DNA of 64,000 nt, taken from contig NZ_AUEZ01000012.1 of assembly GCF_000426245.1 (NCBI RefSeq), positions 1-64,000 of the forward strand. The letters run 5' to 3'. Numbering within the stretch: position 1 is the stretch's first letter; the number at the start of each line of letters is the position of its first letter. Below are positions 17,448 through 26,250 of the stretch, piece by piece. Both the position numbers and the translations under genes were made by a program. Under the pieces are notes generated by a model, which searched no databases, was not told the origin of the DNA, and worked only from the letters and a program-made list of their open reading frames with translations. This stretch comes from Bradyrhizobium sp. Ai1a-2. Lineage in GTDB: Bacteria; Pseudomonadota; Alphaproteobacteria; Rhizobiales; Xanthobacteraceae.

Positions 17448-19067
17448 TTACGCCTTCCGCTTGACGTCCTTGACGTTGGAGAAGGTGATGCCCTCCGCGC
17501 GCTCCTGGGTATAGCCGAGGTAGAACTCGTTCCTGGCCATGAACACCGGATCGCCGTCGACGTCGTCGGCGATGGCGGAATTGTTGGCGGCGACGAAGGT
17601 GTCCAGCTTCTTGCGGTCATCGGAGGAGATCCAGCGCGCGAGCTGGAATTCCGACACCTCGAATTCCACCGGCAGCGAATATTCGGCATCCAGCCGCGCC
17701 TTCAGCACGTCGAGCTGCAGCGGGCCGACCACGCCGACCAGAGCCGGCGCGCCATCGCGCGGGCGGAACACCTGCACGACGCCTTCCTCCGACATCTGCT
17801 GCAAAGCTTCCTTCAGCTTCTTCGCCTTCATCGCATCGGTCAGCCGCACGCGGCGGACGATTTCCGGCGCGAAGCTCGGCACGCCGACAAAGGTCAAATC
17901 CTCGCCTTCGGTGAGCGTATCGCCAATCCGCAGCGTGCCGTGGTTGGGAATGCCGACGACATCGCCGGCGAAGGCTTCGTCCGCCACCGAGCGGTCCTGG
18001 GCGAAGAAGAATTGCGGGCTCGACAGGCTCATGTTCTTGCCGGTGCGCACCAGCTTGGCCTTCATGCCGCGGCTGAGCTTGCCCGAGCAGAGCCGCGCGA
18101 ACGCAATGCGGTCGCGATGGTTCGGATCCATGTTGGCCTGGATCTTGAAGACGAAGGCGCTCATGCGCGGTTCGGCCGCCTCGACCTTGCGCAGATCGGA
18201 ATCCTGCGCACGCGGCGCCGGCGCGAACTGGCCGAGGCCTTCGAGCAAATCGCCGACGCCGAAATTGCGCAGCGCGCTGCCGAAATAGACCGGCGTCAGA
18301 TGGCCTTCGCGGAAGGAAGCGAGCTCGAACGGCTTGCAGGCTTCCGACACCAGCGCGAGCTCGTCCTTGATCTCGGCAACGTCGAGATTGGGATTGCGGC
18401 TAGCGAGATCGGCGATGTCGATCTGTTCGGCCTGCCCGGTCTTGGCGCCGCCGCCCTCGAGCAGGCGCACGCCGCCGTTCCTGACGTCATAGGTGCCCAT
18501 GAAATCGCGGCCGCGGCCGACCGGCCAGGTCATCGGCGTGGTGTCGAGCGCCAGCGTCTTTTCGATCTCGTCGAGGAGATCGAAGGTGTCGCGGCTCTCG
18601 CGGTCCATCTTGTTGATGAAGGTGATGATCGGGATGTCGCGCAGGCGGCACACCTCGAACAGCTTTCGCGTGCGCGCCTCGATGCCCTTGGCGGCATCGA
18701 TCACCATCACGGCGGAGTCGACGGCGGTCAGCGTGCGATAGGTGTCTTCCGAAAAGTCCTCGTGGCCCGGCGTATCCAGGAGGTTGAACACGTGGTCCTG
18801 GAACTCGAAGGTCATCACCGAGGTGACCACCGAGATGCCGCGCTCGCGCTCGATCTTCATCCAGTCGGAACGCGTGTTCCGCCGTTCGCCCTTGGCCTTG
18901 ACCTGGCCGGCGAGATTGATGGCGCCGCCGAACAGCAGGAGTTTTTCCGTCAGCGTGGTCTTGCCGGCGTCCGGGTGGGAGATGATCGCAAACGTGCGCC
19001 GCCGCGCCACTTCATCGGCAAGCGGGGAACGAGACGGCGATTCGGCTGTCAGGGCAAGGTCGGACAT
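17448..19067 (-). CDS. prfC: Peptide chain release factor 3
   Basis: RF3 is a translational GTPase that recycles RF1/RF2 from the ribosome. From the ATG at 19067 it has 539 residues, close to the usual 530; an upstream in-frame TTG would add 11. It shows the P-loop ISHPDAGKTTLTE, the RF3-type switch I SDWMKIERERGISV, DTPGHEDFSEDTYR, NKMDRE and the C-terminal RF3 domain (SEEGVVQVFRP, LDVLKARLDAEY). It is a single-gene unit. Confidence 0.97.
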   Translation of the reverse strand: MSDLALTAESPSRSPLADEVARRRTFAIISHPDAGKTTLTEKLLLFGGAINLAGQVKAKGERRNTRSDWMKIERERGISVVTSVMTFEFQDHVFNLLDTPGHEDFSEDTYRTLTAVDSAVMVIDAAKGIEARTRKLFEVCRLRDIPIITFINKMDRESRDTFDLLDEIEKTLALDTTPMTWPVGRGRDFMGTYDVRNGGVRLLEGGGAKTGQAEQIDIADLASRNPNLDVAEIKDELALVSEACKPFELASFREGHLTPVYFGSALRNFGVGDLLEGLGQFAPAPRAQDSDLRKVEAAEPRMSAFVFKIQANMDPNHRDRIAFARLCSGKLSRGMKAKLVRTGKNMSLSSPQFFFAQDRSVADEAFAGDVVGIPNHGTLRIGDTLTEGEDLTFVGVPSFAPEIVRRVRLTDAMKAKKLKEALQQMSEEGVVQVFRPRDGAPALVGVVGPLQLDVLKARLDAEYSLPVEFEVSEFQLARWISSDDRKKLDTFVAANNSAIADDVDGDPVFMARNEFYLGYTQERAEGITFSNVKDVKRKA

Positions 19068-19160
19068 GGCGGGAGCGTTTGGCAGGGAAACCGGTGTCAA
19101 TCAACCCCATATGGTGATTGCGAAGCCCGATAGCCAGCCCCATATTCGCGGTCTCTCTGG

Positions 19161-19225
19161 GGCATGTCTCCGCGCAAACGCTTTGTCGCGAGGGAAAAGC
19201 GGTTTCCACTTTTCCGGATCATGCT
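19161..19225. repeat. GGCATGTCTCCGCGC...GGATCATGC repeat
   Basis: A member of the GAGCATGATC family with the variant inner part CGCGCAAACG...TCGCGAGGGAAAAGCGG, closely matching 46660-46733. It directly abuts the riboswitch, so any promoter for the exporter must lie in or before it. Confidence 0.65.
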
Positions 19226-19228
19226 GCG

Positions 19229-19298
19229 ACGGGAAGGACGACCTTCCTGTTCACGACATCAGCTGCGGGGACGACCCTGCCCTATCAGGAGGGTCGTC
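19229..19298 (+). promoter_or_regulatory. Guanidine-II (mini-ykkC) riboswitch
   Basis: Two hairpins with ACGA tetraloops are present. P1 is GGAAGG-ACGA-CCTTCC (19232-19247, extendable by three pairs including one G-U); P2 is GCGGGG-ACGA-CCCTGC (19265-19280, one G-U pair). ACGR-capped twin hairpins define this riboswitch class. GACGACCCT (19270-19278) is also perfectly complementary to AGGGTCGTC (19290-19298), which carries part of the Shine-Dalgarno AGGAGGG, so P2 formation and ribosome-site sequestration are mutually exclusive. The expected logic is guanidine ON. Confidence 0.93.
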
Positions 19299-19613
19299 AT
19301 GGCCTGGACTATCTTGCTCATTGCCGGTCTGATGGAGGTCGGCTGGGCGATCGGGCTCAAATATACCGAAGGTTTCACAAGGCTCGTTCCATCGGTGCTG
19401 ACGCTTCTGAGCATGCTCGGCAGCATCCTCCTGCTCGGGCTCGCGCTGAAGACGCTGCCGATCGGAACCGCCTATGCGGTGTGGACCGGCATCGGCGCGG
19501 TCGGAACGGCGATGCTCGGCATCGCCCTGTTCGGCGAACCAGCCACCGCGCTTCGGCTTTCGAGCATCGGGCTGATCGTGGCCGGCATTATCGGGCTGAA
19601 GCTGGTTACGTAG
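19299..19613 (+). CDS. sugE: SugE/Gdx-type SMR guanidinium exporter
   Basis: A 104-residue, four-helix small multidrug resistance protein. The membrane-embedded Glu13 ([20 protein letters not shown]), the SugE signature KYTEGFTRL and helix 3 ([13 protein letters not shown]) place it in the Gdx branch, which exports guanidinium in exchange for protons, rather than the EmrE branch. The guanidine-II riboswitch ending at its start codon supports this directly. AGGAGG lies ten bases before ATG. It is followed by the convergent pit gene. Confidence 0.95.
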   Translation: MAWTILLIAGLMEVGWAIGLKYTEGFTRLVPSVLTLLSMLGSILLLGLALKTLPIGTAYAVWTGIGAVGTAMLGIALFGEPATALRLSSIGLIVAGIIGLKLVT

Positions 19614-19665
19614 GTTTTTGACGCGTTAATGCGAACCGGCGTCCGCTTCGCTTGAAACGCTATGA

Positions 19666-20670
19666 TCAGCGCAGCAGCACCACAGCCCAATAGGTGACGG
19701 CCGCGACCGCCGCCGCGGCCGGAATGGTGGTGACCCAGGCATAGACGATCGAGCTTGCGACATTCCAGCGCACCGCCGAGACCCGGCGCGCCGCGCCGAC
19801 GCCGACGATGGCGCCGGTGATGGTCTGGGTGGTGGAAACGGGAACGCCGAGGAAGGTCGCGACGAACAAGGTCGCCGCCCCGCCGGTTTCGGCGCAGAAG
19901 CCCTGCATCGGCGTCAGCTTGGTGATCCGCAGGCCCATGGTGCGGACGATGCGCCAGCCGCCCATCAAGGTGCCCAGCGCCATCGCCGCCTGGCAGGCCA
20001 GCACCACCCAGAACGGGATGCTGAACTCCTCACCGAGATGGCCCTGCGAATACAGCAGCACGCCGATGATGCCCATGGTCTTCTGCGCATCATTGCCGCC
20101 ATGGCCGAGCGAATAGAGCGAGGCAGAGGCGAATTGCAGAACGCGAAACGCGCGGTCGACCGCGAACGGCGTCGAGCGCACCGACAGCCAGGATACGATC
20201 GCAACCAGCACCAGCGCCAGCAGGAAGCCGATCAAAGGTGACAGCACGATCGCAAGCAGCGTCTTGGAGAGCCCGCTCCACACCGCCGCCGAGACCCCCG
20301 CCTTCGCCATGCCGCCGCCGACCAGGCCGCCGATCAGCGCATGCGAGCTCGACGAAGGAATCCCGAACGCCCAGGTGATCACGTTCCAGACGATGGCGCC
20401 GACCAGCGCGGCGAAGATCACGGTGGCATCGACGACCTCGGGCTCGATGATCCCGGTGCCGATGGTGTTGGCGACGTGCAGGCCGAATACCATGAAGGCG
20501 ATGAAGTTGAAGAATGCCGCCCAGAACACCGCGAACTGCGGCCGCAGCACGCGCGTCGAGACGATGGTCGCGATCGAATTCGCGGCATCGTGCACGCCGT
20601 TCAGAAAATCGAACAGCAGGGCGACCGCGATCAGGATCACCAGGATCGGAAAACCAAGCGTGGCGTCCAC
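19666..20670 (-). CDS. pit: Low-affinity inorganic phosphate transporter (PiT family)
   Basis: A 334-residue PiT permease from a GTG start. Both family signature repeats are visible: near the N-terminus FLNGVHDAANSIATIVSTR, and in the second half GHGGNDAQKTMGIIG, plus many membrane segments. It takes up phosphate, usually as a metal-phosphate complex, with protons. It lies 14 bp after the DUF47 gene and is surely cotranscribed with it, matching the orfA-pit operon of Sinorhizobium. Confidence 0.95.
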   Translation of the reverse strand: MDATLGFPILVILIAVALLFDFLNGVHDAANSIATIVSTRVLRPQFAVFWAAFFNFIAFMVFGLHVANTIGTGIIEPEVVDATVIFAALVGAIVWNVITWAFGIPSSSSHALIGGLVGGGMAKAGVSAAVWSGLSKTLLAIVLSPLIGFLLALVLVAIVSWLSVRSTPFAVDRAFRVLQFASASLYSLGHGGNDAQKTMGIIGVLLYSQGHLGEEFSIPFWVVLACQAAMALGTLMGGWRIVRTMGLRITKLTPMQGFCAETGGAATLFVATFLGVPVSTTQTITGAIVGVGAARRVSAVRWNVASSIVYAWVTTIPAAAAVAAVTYWAVVLLR

Positions 20671-20684
20671 GTGACGTCCCTGCT

Positions 20685-21329
20685 CTACACTTGCTCGATC
20701 ACGATCGAGTTGATCTCGTTGGCGACGTCGTCGAAGCGGTCGGCGACCTTTTCGAGGTGATCGTAGATCTCGGCGCCGACGATGAAATCCATCGTGTTGG
20801 CGTCGCGGTGCTTGAGGTAGAGCTCCTTCAATCCGATGTCGTGGAGGTCATCGACCCGGCCCTCAAGCTTGGTCAGTTCCTCCGTGATCTGGGACAGCAT
20901 CGAGACGTTGCTGCCGATCGACTGCAACAGCGGCAGCGCGCGCCCGACCAGGTTGGCGCATTCGACGATCAACCCGCCGATTTCGCGCATCGGCGGCTCG
21001 AACGCGCGCACCTCGAACAGCATCACCGCCTTGGCGGTCTGCTGCATCTGGTCGACGGCGTCATCCATGGACGTGATAAGGTTCTTGATGTCGCCTCGGT
21101 CGAACGGGGTGATGAAGGTGCGGCGGACGGCGGTCAGAACCTCGCGGGTGATGTTGTCGGCGTCATTCTCGAACTGGTTGACGCGCTGGCAGTGGACGGG
21201 CGTCTCGTCCCCACCCTTCAGCACGTCCCGCAAGGCCATCGCGCACTGGACGGAAGTCTTGGCGTGGCGGGCGAACAGGTCAAAAAACCGCTCCTCCTTG
21301 GGCAGAAAGGCTCGAAACCAGCGTAGCAT
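20685..21329 (-). CDS. DUF47 (PhoU-like) phosphate transport accessory protein
   Basis: A 214-residue all-helical protein of the DUF47/PhoU-like family, with typical motifs MLRWFRAFLPKEERFFDLF, HCQRVNQFENDADNITREV, FDRGDIKNLITSMDDAVDQM and the late RFDDVANEINSIVIE. These proteins associate with Pit transporters and are thought to control their activity. It is the first gene of the DUF47-pit operon. A PHO-box-like direct repeat lies 38 to 55 bp upstream of its start. Confidence 0.93.
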   Translation of the reverse strand: MLRWFRAFLPKEERFFDLFARHAKTSVQCAMALRDVLKGGDETPVHCQRVNQFENDADNITREVLTAVRRTFITPFDRGDIKNLITSMDDAVDQMQQTAKAVMLFEVRAFEPPMREIGGLIVECANLVGRALPLLQSIGSNVSMLSQITEELTKLEGRVDDLHDIGLKELYLKHRDANTMDFIVGAEIYDHLEKVADRFDDVANEINSIVIEQV

Positions 21330-21366
21330 AGGTCAAATCCATTGTTCCGGAGGACCGCTCCGCAAC

Positions 21367-21384
21367 ATGTCACAAAACTGTCAT
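21367..21384 (+). promoter_or_regulatory. PHO-box-like direct repeat (PhoB site)
   Basis: ATGTCAC-AAAA-CTGTCAT matches the PhoB consensus of two 7-bp CTGTCAT-like half-sites spaced by 4 bp, with 5 of 7 matches in the first and 7 of 7 in the second. It is oriented opposite to the DUF47-pit operon it precedes. In Sinorhizobium meliloti PhoB represses orfA-pit, which would suit a site placed against transcription. Confidence 0.6.
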
Positions 21385-21487
21385 ACATCATTTTGTGCAG
21401 GAACAGCCAGCGCTCCGCCGGCGGAACCGGATCATCCACCGCTTTGTGAAAGTGGTCCCGACGCCTTCCAGGGCCCAACGCAAGTGT

Positions 21488-21579
21488 CGTAGCCCGGGTG
21501 GAGCGCCAGCGTAACCCGGGGCCGCTGTGAACACGGACGCAAATGCCCGGGTTACGCGTTCCGCTCCACCCGGGCTACG
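21488..21579. repeat. Perfect 18-bp inverted repeat, CGTAGCCCGGGTGGAGCG
   Basis: CGTAGCCCGGGTGGAGCG (21488-21505) and CGCTCCACCCGGGCTACG (21562-21579) are perfect inverted copies, with inner GTAACCCGGG/CCCGGGTTAC arms nested inside. It lies just past the livM stop and may end the liv operon transcript. Confidence 0.75.
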
Positions 21580-21593
21580 ATGCGTAGCAAGTC

Positions 21594-22562
21594 CTACAGC
21601 GACCGCCTGAGCAGACGCGCGATCTCGCCGATGATGCCGCGGCGGAAGGTCAGCACGCAGGCGACGAAGATGACGCCCTGGATCACCGTCACCCACTGGC
21701 CGTAACCGGCCAGATACTGCTGCATGGCGATGATGATGAAGGCGCCGACCACGGGACCGAAAATGGTGCCGAGACCGCCGACCAGCGTCATCAGCACGAT
21801 TTCGCCCGACATCGACCAATGCACGTCGGTCAGCGAGGCGTTCTGGGCCACGAACACCTTGAGCGAGCCGGCAAAGCCCGCCAGCGTGCCTGATAGAATG
21901 AAGGCGAGCAGCTTGTACTGGTCGGTCTTGTAGCCGAGCGAAATCGCGCGCGGCTCGTTCTCGCGGATCGATTTCAGCACCTCGCCGAAGGGCGAGTTGA
22001 TGGTGCGGTAGATCAACAGGAAGCCGGCGAGGAAGCCGGCCAGCACGACGTAATAGAGCACCGTCGGCTTGGAGAGGTCGAAGACGCCGAACAGATGGCC
22101 CTGCGGAACGCCCTGGATGCCGTCTTCGCCATGAGTGAACGGCGCCTGCAGGTAGATGAAATAGAGGAGCTGGGACAGCGCCAGCGTGATCATCGAGAAG
22201 TAGATGCCCTGCCGGCGGATCGAGATGTAGCCGGTGATGACGGCAAGCCCGCAGGCCGCGGCCGTGCCGATGATGATGCCGAGCTCAGGCGGCAGCGCCC
22301 ACACCTTCAGCGCATGCGCCGAGACGTAGCCGGCCGTGCCAAGGAACATCGCGTGGCCGAACGAAAGCAGGCCGCCATAGCCGACCAGGAGGTTAAAGGC
22401 GCAGGCGAGCAGCGCAAAGCAAAGCGCCTGCATCACGAAGAACGGATAGATGCCCGTGAGGGGCACCACGGCCAGCAGCACGGCCATCAGGGCGAAGGCG
22501 ACCATCTCGTCGCGCATCGCGCGCGGCGTGATGGGCAGGGTGTCGTCGGTGAGTGCTGACAT
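21594..22562 (-). CDS. livM: Branched-chain amino acid-type ABC permease LivM
   Basis: A 322-residue inner-membrane permease with about nine membrane segments. Family motifs include LLVGYGGLLSFGHAMFLGTAGYVSA, the second-repeat helix and the EAA-like cytoplasmic loop SIRENEPRAISLGYKTDQYKL that contacts the ATPases. It starts one base after the livH stop. It is the last gene of the five-gene operon livG-livF-binding protein-livH-livM. Confidence 0.93.
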   Translation of the reverse strand: MSALTDDTLPITPRAMRDEMVAFALMAVLLAVVPLTGIYPFFVMQALCFALLACAFNLLVGYGGLLSFGHAMFLGTAGYVSAHALKVWALPPELGIIIGTAAACGLAVITGYISIRRQGIYFSMITLALSQLLYFIYLQAPFTHGEDGIQGVPQGHLFGVFDLSKPTVLYYVVLAGFLAGFLLIYRTINSPFGEVLKSIRENEPRAISLGYKTDQYKLLAFILSGTLAGFAGSLKVFVAQNASLTDVHWSMSGEIVLMTLVGGLGTIFGPVVGAFIIIAMQQYLAGYGQWVTVIQGVIFVACVLTFRRGIIGEIARLLRRSL

Positions 22563-22563
22563 A

Positions 22564-23427
22564 TCAGGCCGCCCGTCCGGTCAGTCCCGTCGGCTTCACA
22601 AGCAGGACCAGCACCATCAGGACGAACACGACGGTGTTGGAAGCCTCGGGGTAAAAATACTTGGTCAGTCCCTCGATCACGCCGAGCGCAAAACCGGTGA
22701 TGATCGATCCCATGATCGATCCCATGCCGCCGATCACCACCACCGCGAACACGACGATGATGAGGTCGGCGCCCATCAGCGGCCGCACCTGGTTGATCGG
22801 CGCCGACAGCACGCCCGCGAGCGCCGCAAGCCCGACGCCGAGGCCGTAGGTCAGCGTGATCATCCTGGGCACGTTGATGCCGAAGGCGCGCACCAGCGTC
22901 GGATTTTCGGTCGCGGCGCGCAGGTAGGCGCCAAGCTGCGTCTTCTCGATCAGGAACCAGGTCGCCAGGCATATCACCAGCGAGAACACGACCACCCAGC
23001 CGCGATAGATCGGCAGGAACATGAAGCCGAGATTCATGCCGCCGCGGAGCGCGTCAGGGATCTGGTACGGCAGGCCTGAGGAGCCGAAATAGTTCTGGAA
23101 GACGCCCTGGATGATCAGCGCGATGCCGAAGGTCAGCAAAAGGCCGTAGACGTGGTCGAGGCCGGACAGCCATTGCAGCATGGTCCGCTCCAGGATCATG
23201 CCGAAGATGCCGACCACGATGGGCGCGATGAGCAGCGCCCACCAATAGTTGATGCCGGCGATGTTGAGCAGGAAATAGGCGCAGAAGGCGCCCATCATGT
23301 AGAGCGCGCCATGGGCGAAATTGATGATGTTGAGCATGCCGAAAATCACGGCAAGCCCCAGGCTGAGCAGCGCGTAAAACGAGCCGTTGATCAGTCCCAC
23401 CAGTAGCTGTGCGTAGAGAGCCTGCAT
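22564..23427 (-). CDS. livH: Branched-chain amino acid-type ABC permease LivH
   Basis: A 287-residue permease with about eight membrane segments. The N-terminal QLLVGLINGSFYALLSLGLA and IINFAHGALYMMGAF and the loop RAFGINVPRMITLTYGLGVG are LivH signatures. It lies 67 bp downstream of its binding-protein gene and one base before livM, so the two permease halves are translationally coupled. The transported ligand could be branched-chain amino acids, urea or short amides; the sequence does not decide. Confidence 0.93.
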   Translation of the reverse strand: MQALYAQLLVGLINGSFYALLSLGLAVIFGMLNIINFAHGALYMMGAFCAYFLLNIAGINYWWALLIAPIVVGIFGMILERTMLQWLSGLDHVYGLLLTFGIALIIQGVFQNYFGSSGLPYQIPDALRGGMNLGFMFLPIYRGWVVVFSLVICLATWFLIEKTQLGAYLRAATENPTLVRAFGINVPRMITLTYGLGVGLAALAGVLSAPINQVRPLMGADLIIVVFAVVVIGGMGSIMGSIITGFALGVIEGLTKYFYPEASNTVVFVLMVLVLLVKPTGLTGRAA

Positions 23428-23494
23428 CGCGTTGGCCTTCGCCCCCTCCCCCCGAATGGAGCCCGCCGGCTTCAGCGCCGGCGGGCGATGATAG

Positions 23495-24715
23495 TTACTT
23501 CTTGAGCAGCGCGCACTTGCTTTCGGAAAGCGGCGTGAACGCCTGGTCGGCCGGAACGGTGGCGACCAGCTTGTAGAAATCCCACGGCCCCTTGGATTCC
23601 GAGGGCTTCTTCACCTCGAACAGGTACGCCGGATGGATGGCGCGGCCGTTCGGCTGGATCTCGCCCTTGCCGAACAGGTCGTCCTCGGTCGGGATCGACT
23701 TCATCTTGTCCACGACCTTGACGCCGTCATGCGGGTTGCCGCCGAGCGCTTCCAGCGCCTTGAAATAGTGACGCAGCCCCGCATAGACGCCGGCCTGGAC
23801 CATGGATGGCATGGCATGGTTCTTCGACCGTTCGCCGAACCGCTTGGAGAAGGTCCGGGTCTGGTCGTTCATGTCCCAGTAGAAGGTCTCGGTGAAGTTC
23901 AGGCCCTGCGCGGTCTCGAGCCCGAGCGCCTTGACGTCGGTGAGGAACAACAGCAGCGCCGCGAGCTTCTGGCCGCCGGAGACGATGCCGAATTCAGCGG
24001 CCTGCTTGATCGAATTGGTGGTGTCGCCGCCCGCATTCGCGAGGCCGATGATCTTCGCCTTGGACGATTGGGCCTGCAGCAGGAAGGACGAGAAGTCCGA
24101 GGTGTTGAGCGGATGCTTGACGGTGCCGAGCACCTTGCCGCCATTGGCGGTGATGACGGCTGTGGTGTCGCGTTCCAGCGCGGCGCCGAAGGCGTAGTCA
24201 GCGGTCAGGAAGAACCAGGTGTCGCCGCCGGACTTCACCAGCGCCTGTCCAGTGGAATGCGCCAGCATGTAGGTGTCGTAGGTCCAATGCACGGTGTTCG
24301 GCGTGCACTGGGCGTTGGTCAGGTCGGAGGTCGCCGCGCCCGAGTTGATGTAGACGCCGTTCTTCTCCTTGACGACGTTGTTGACGGCGAGCGCCACGCC
24401 GGAGTTCGGCACGTCGACGATGATGTCGACCTTGTCGACGTCGAACCACTGCCGCGCGATGGTCGAGCCGATGTCGGGCTTGTTCTGGTGATCGCCGGAG
24501 ATGACGTCGATCTTCCAGCCCTTGGCGAGCAGCCCGGAGTCCTCAACCGCCATCTGCGCCGCGAGCGTCGAGCCGGGCCCGCCGAGATCGGAATAAAGCC
24601 CGGACTGATCGGACAGCGCACCGATCTTGACGGTCTTGTCCTGGGCAAGCGCGAGGCCAGCCGATGCGAACGTCAGGGCGGTGCCGAGCAGCAACGCCGA
24701 AATCCTGTTTTTCAT
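23495..24715 (-). CDS. ABC transporter periplasmic substrate-binding protein of the liv operon
   Basis: A type 1 periplasmic binding protein. From the ATG at 24715 (AGAAGGA upstream) it has 406 residues with a signal peptide ending near LALA. It begins KTVKIGALSDQSGLYSDLGG and keeps the ligand-domain motifs FFLTADYAFGAALERDT and LANAGGDTTNSIKQAAEFG. It is a close paralogue of the orphan protein at 7663-8901. It lies between the ATPase and permease genes, so it is the dedicated receptor of this transporter. Confidence 0.94.
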   Translation of the reverse strand: MKNRISALLLGTALTFASAGLALAQDKTVKIGALSDQSGLYSDLGGPGSTLAAQMAVEDSGLLAKGWKIDVISGDHQNKPDIGSTIARQWFDVDKVDIIVDVPNSGVALAVNNVVKEKNGVYINSGAATSDLTNAQCTPNTVHWTYDTYMLAHSTGQALVKSGGDTWFFLTADYAFGAALERDTTAVITANGGKVLGTVKHPLNTSDFSSFLLQAQSSKAKIIGLANAGGDTTNSIKQAAEFGIVSGGQKLAALLLFLTDVKALGLETAQGLNFTETFYWDMNDQTRTFSKRFGERSKNHAMPSMVQAGVYAGLRHYFKALEALGGNPHDGVKVVDKMKSIPTEDDLFGKGEIQPNGRAIHPAYLFEVKKPSESKGPWDFYKLVATVPADQAFTPLSESKCALLKK

Positions 24716-24755
24716 ATGATTGTGGTCCTTCTTGCTTTTCTTGATGTCGGCAATT

Positions 24756-25502
24756 TCAGACGCCGAGATAAGTGTGGAGCTTGTCCATGTTGGCGGAGAG
24801 CTCCGAATTGGCAAAACCGTCGATCACCTTGCCGTGCTCGACAATGTAGTAGCGGTCAGCGACCGTCGATGCGAAACGGAAATTCTGCTCGACCAGCAGA
24901 ATGGTGAATCCCTCCGATTTGAGCCGCGCAATGGTGTGGCCGATCTGCTGGATGATGACCGGCGCGAGCCCTTCGGTCGGTTCATCCAGCATCAGGAAAC
25001 GTGCGCCGGTGCGCAGGATGCGCGCGATCGCCAGCATCTGCTGCTCGCCGCCGGAGAGCTTGGTGCCCTGGCTGGTGAGGCGCTCCTTCAGATTCGGAAA
25101 CAGATCGAAGATCTGATCGAGCGACAGGCCTCCAGGCCGCACGGTCGGCGGCAGCAGCAGGTTTTCGCGCACGTCCAGGCTTGCGAAAATGCCGCGCTCC
25201 TCCGGGCAGAAGGCGATGCCCATCCGCGCGATCCTGTCGGACGACGCGCGGATGATGTCCTGGTTCTCGAAGCGGATCGAACCGGAGCGCTTGCCGATGA
25301 TTCCCATCACCGATTTCAGCGTGGTCGTCTTGCCGGCGCCGTTGCGCCCAAGCAGCGTGACCACCTCGCCGGCATTCACATGAAAATTGATGCCGTGAAG
25401 GATGTGGGATTCGCCGTACCAGGCCTGGAGGTCCTGCACGGCCAATACCGGCGCGGCCGCGGGTTTGACGGCTGGCGCTTCGGCCATTTTCAGCTCAGGC
25501 AT
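24756..25502 (-). CDS. livF: ABC transporter ATP-binding protein LivF
   Basis: A 248-residue ATPase: Walker A GRNGAGKTTT, the signature LSGGEQQMLAIAR, Walker B RFLMLDEPTEGLAP and the H-loop region in LLVEQNF. The EPTEGLAPVI form is typical of LivF rather than LivG. Its start overlaps the end of livG by eight bases. The first 18 residues are an Ala/Pro-rich extension, and an internal Met at position 6 is an alternative start. Confidence 0.95.
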   Translation of the reverse strand: MPELKMAEAPAVKPAAAPVLAVQDLQAWYGESHILHGINFHVNAGEVVTLLGRNGAGKTTTLKSVMGIIGKRSGSIRFENQDIIRASSDRIARMGIAFCPEERGIFASLDVRENLLLPPTVRPGGLSLDQIFDLFPNLKERLTSQGTKLSGGEQQMLAIARILRTGARFLMLDEPTEGLAPVIIQQIGHTIARLKSEGFTILLVEQNFRFASTVADRYYIVEHGKVIDGFANSELSANMDKLHTYLGV

Positions 25503-26250
25503 GACCGGCTCCCAGATAGGCTTCCTTCACGCGCTCGTCCTTGGAGAGATCGGCATAGTGGCCTTCCGCGAGCACCTGCCCTCGCGTCAACACGGTGATG
25601 ATGTCGGAAAGGTTCGCCACCACCGAGAGGTTATGTTCGACCATCAGGATGGTGTATTTTGCGGAGATGCGCTTGATCAGGGCGGCGATCTTGTCGATGT
25701 CCTCATGGCCCATGCCGGCCATCGGCTCGTCCAGCAACATCATCTCCGGGTCGAGCGCGATCGTCGTTGCAATCTCAAGGGCGCGCTTGCGGCCATAAGG
25801 CATCTCGACGGCGGGAGTGTTGGCGAACTCGCTCAAGCCGACATCGTCGAGCAGTTCGAGGGCCCGGGCGTTATAGCGGTCGAGCACGCTCTTCGAGCGC
25901 CAGAAATCGAACGAATTGCCATGCTGGCGCTGCAAAGCGACACGGACATTCTCCAGCGCCGTCAGATGCGGAAAAACCGCCGAGATCTGAAACGAGCGCA
26001 CCAATCCGAGACGCGCGACATCGGCCGGCGGCATCGCGGTGATGTCCTGCCCCTTATATGTGATCCGGCCCGCGGACGGCTTTAGGAATTTTGTCAGGAG
26101 GTTGAAGCACGTCGTCTTGCCGGCTCCGTTAGGCCCGATCAACGCATGGATGCTACCGCGACGCACTTTCAACGCGACGTCGCGTACGGCGAAGAAACCC
26201 GCGAATTCCTTGGTCAATCCGTGGGTCTCGAGAATGAACTCGTCGGCCAA
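25495..26250 (-). CDS. livG: ABC transporter ATP-binding protein LivG
   Basis: From the TTG at 26250, preceded by GGGGGA, it has 251 residues, the normal LivG length; the frame is open 132 bp further upstream but that part has no family similarity. It shows Walker A GPNGAGKTTCF, the DEPMAGMGHED Walker B region and VEHNLSVVANLSD. The signature region is less canonical (EMPYGRKRALEIA), which is usual for LivG. It is the first gene of the liv operon. Confidence 0.93.
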   Translation of the reverse strand: MADEFILETHGLTKEFAGFFAVRDVALKVRRGSIHALIGPNGAGKTTCFNLLTKFLKPSAGRITYKGQDITAMPPADVARLGLVRSFQISAVFPHLTALENVRVALQRQHGNSFDFWRSKSVLDRYNARALELLDDVGLSEFANTPAVEMPYGRKRALEIATTIALDPEMMLLDEPMAGMGHEDIDKIAALIKRISAKYTILMVEHNLSVVANLSDIITVLTRGQVLAEGHYADLSKDERVKEAYLGAGHA

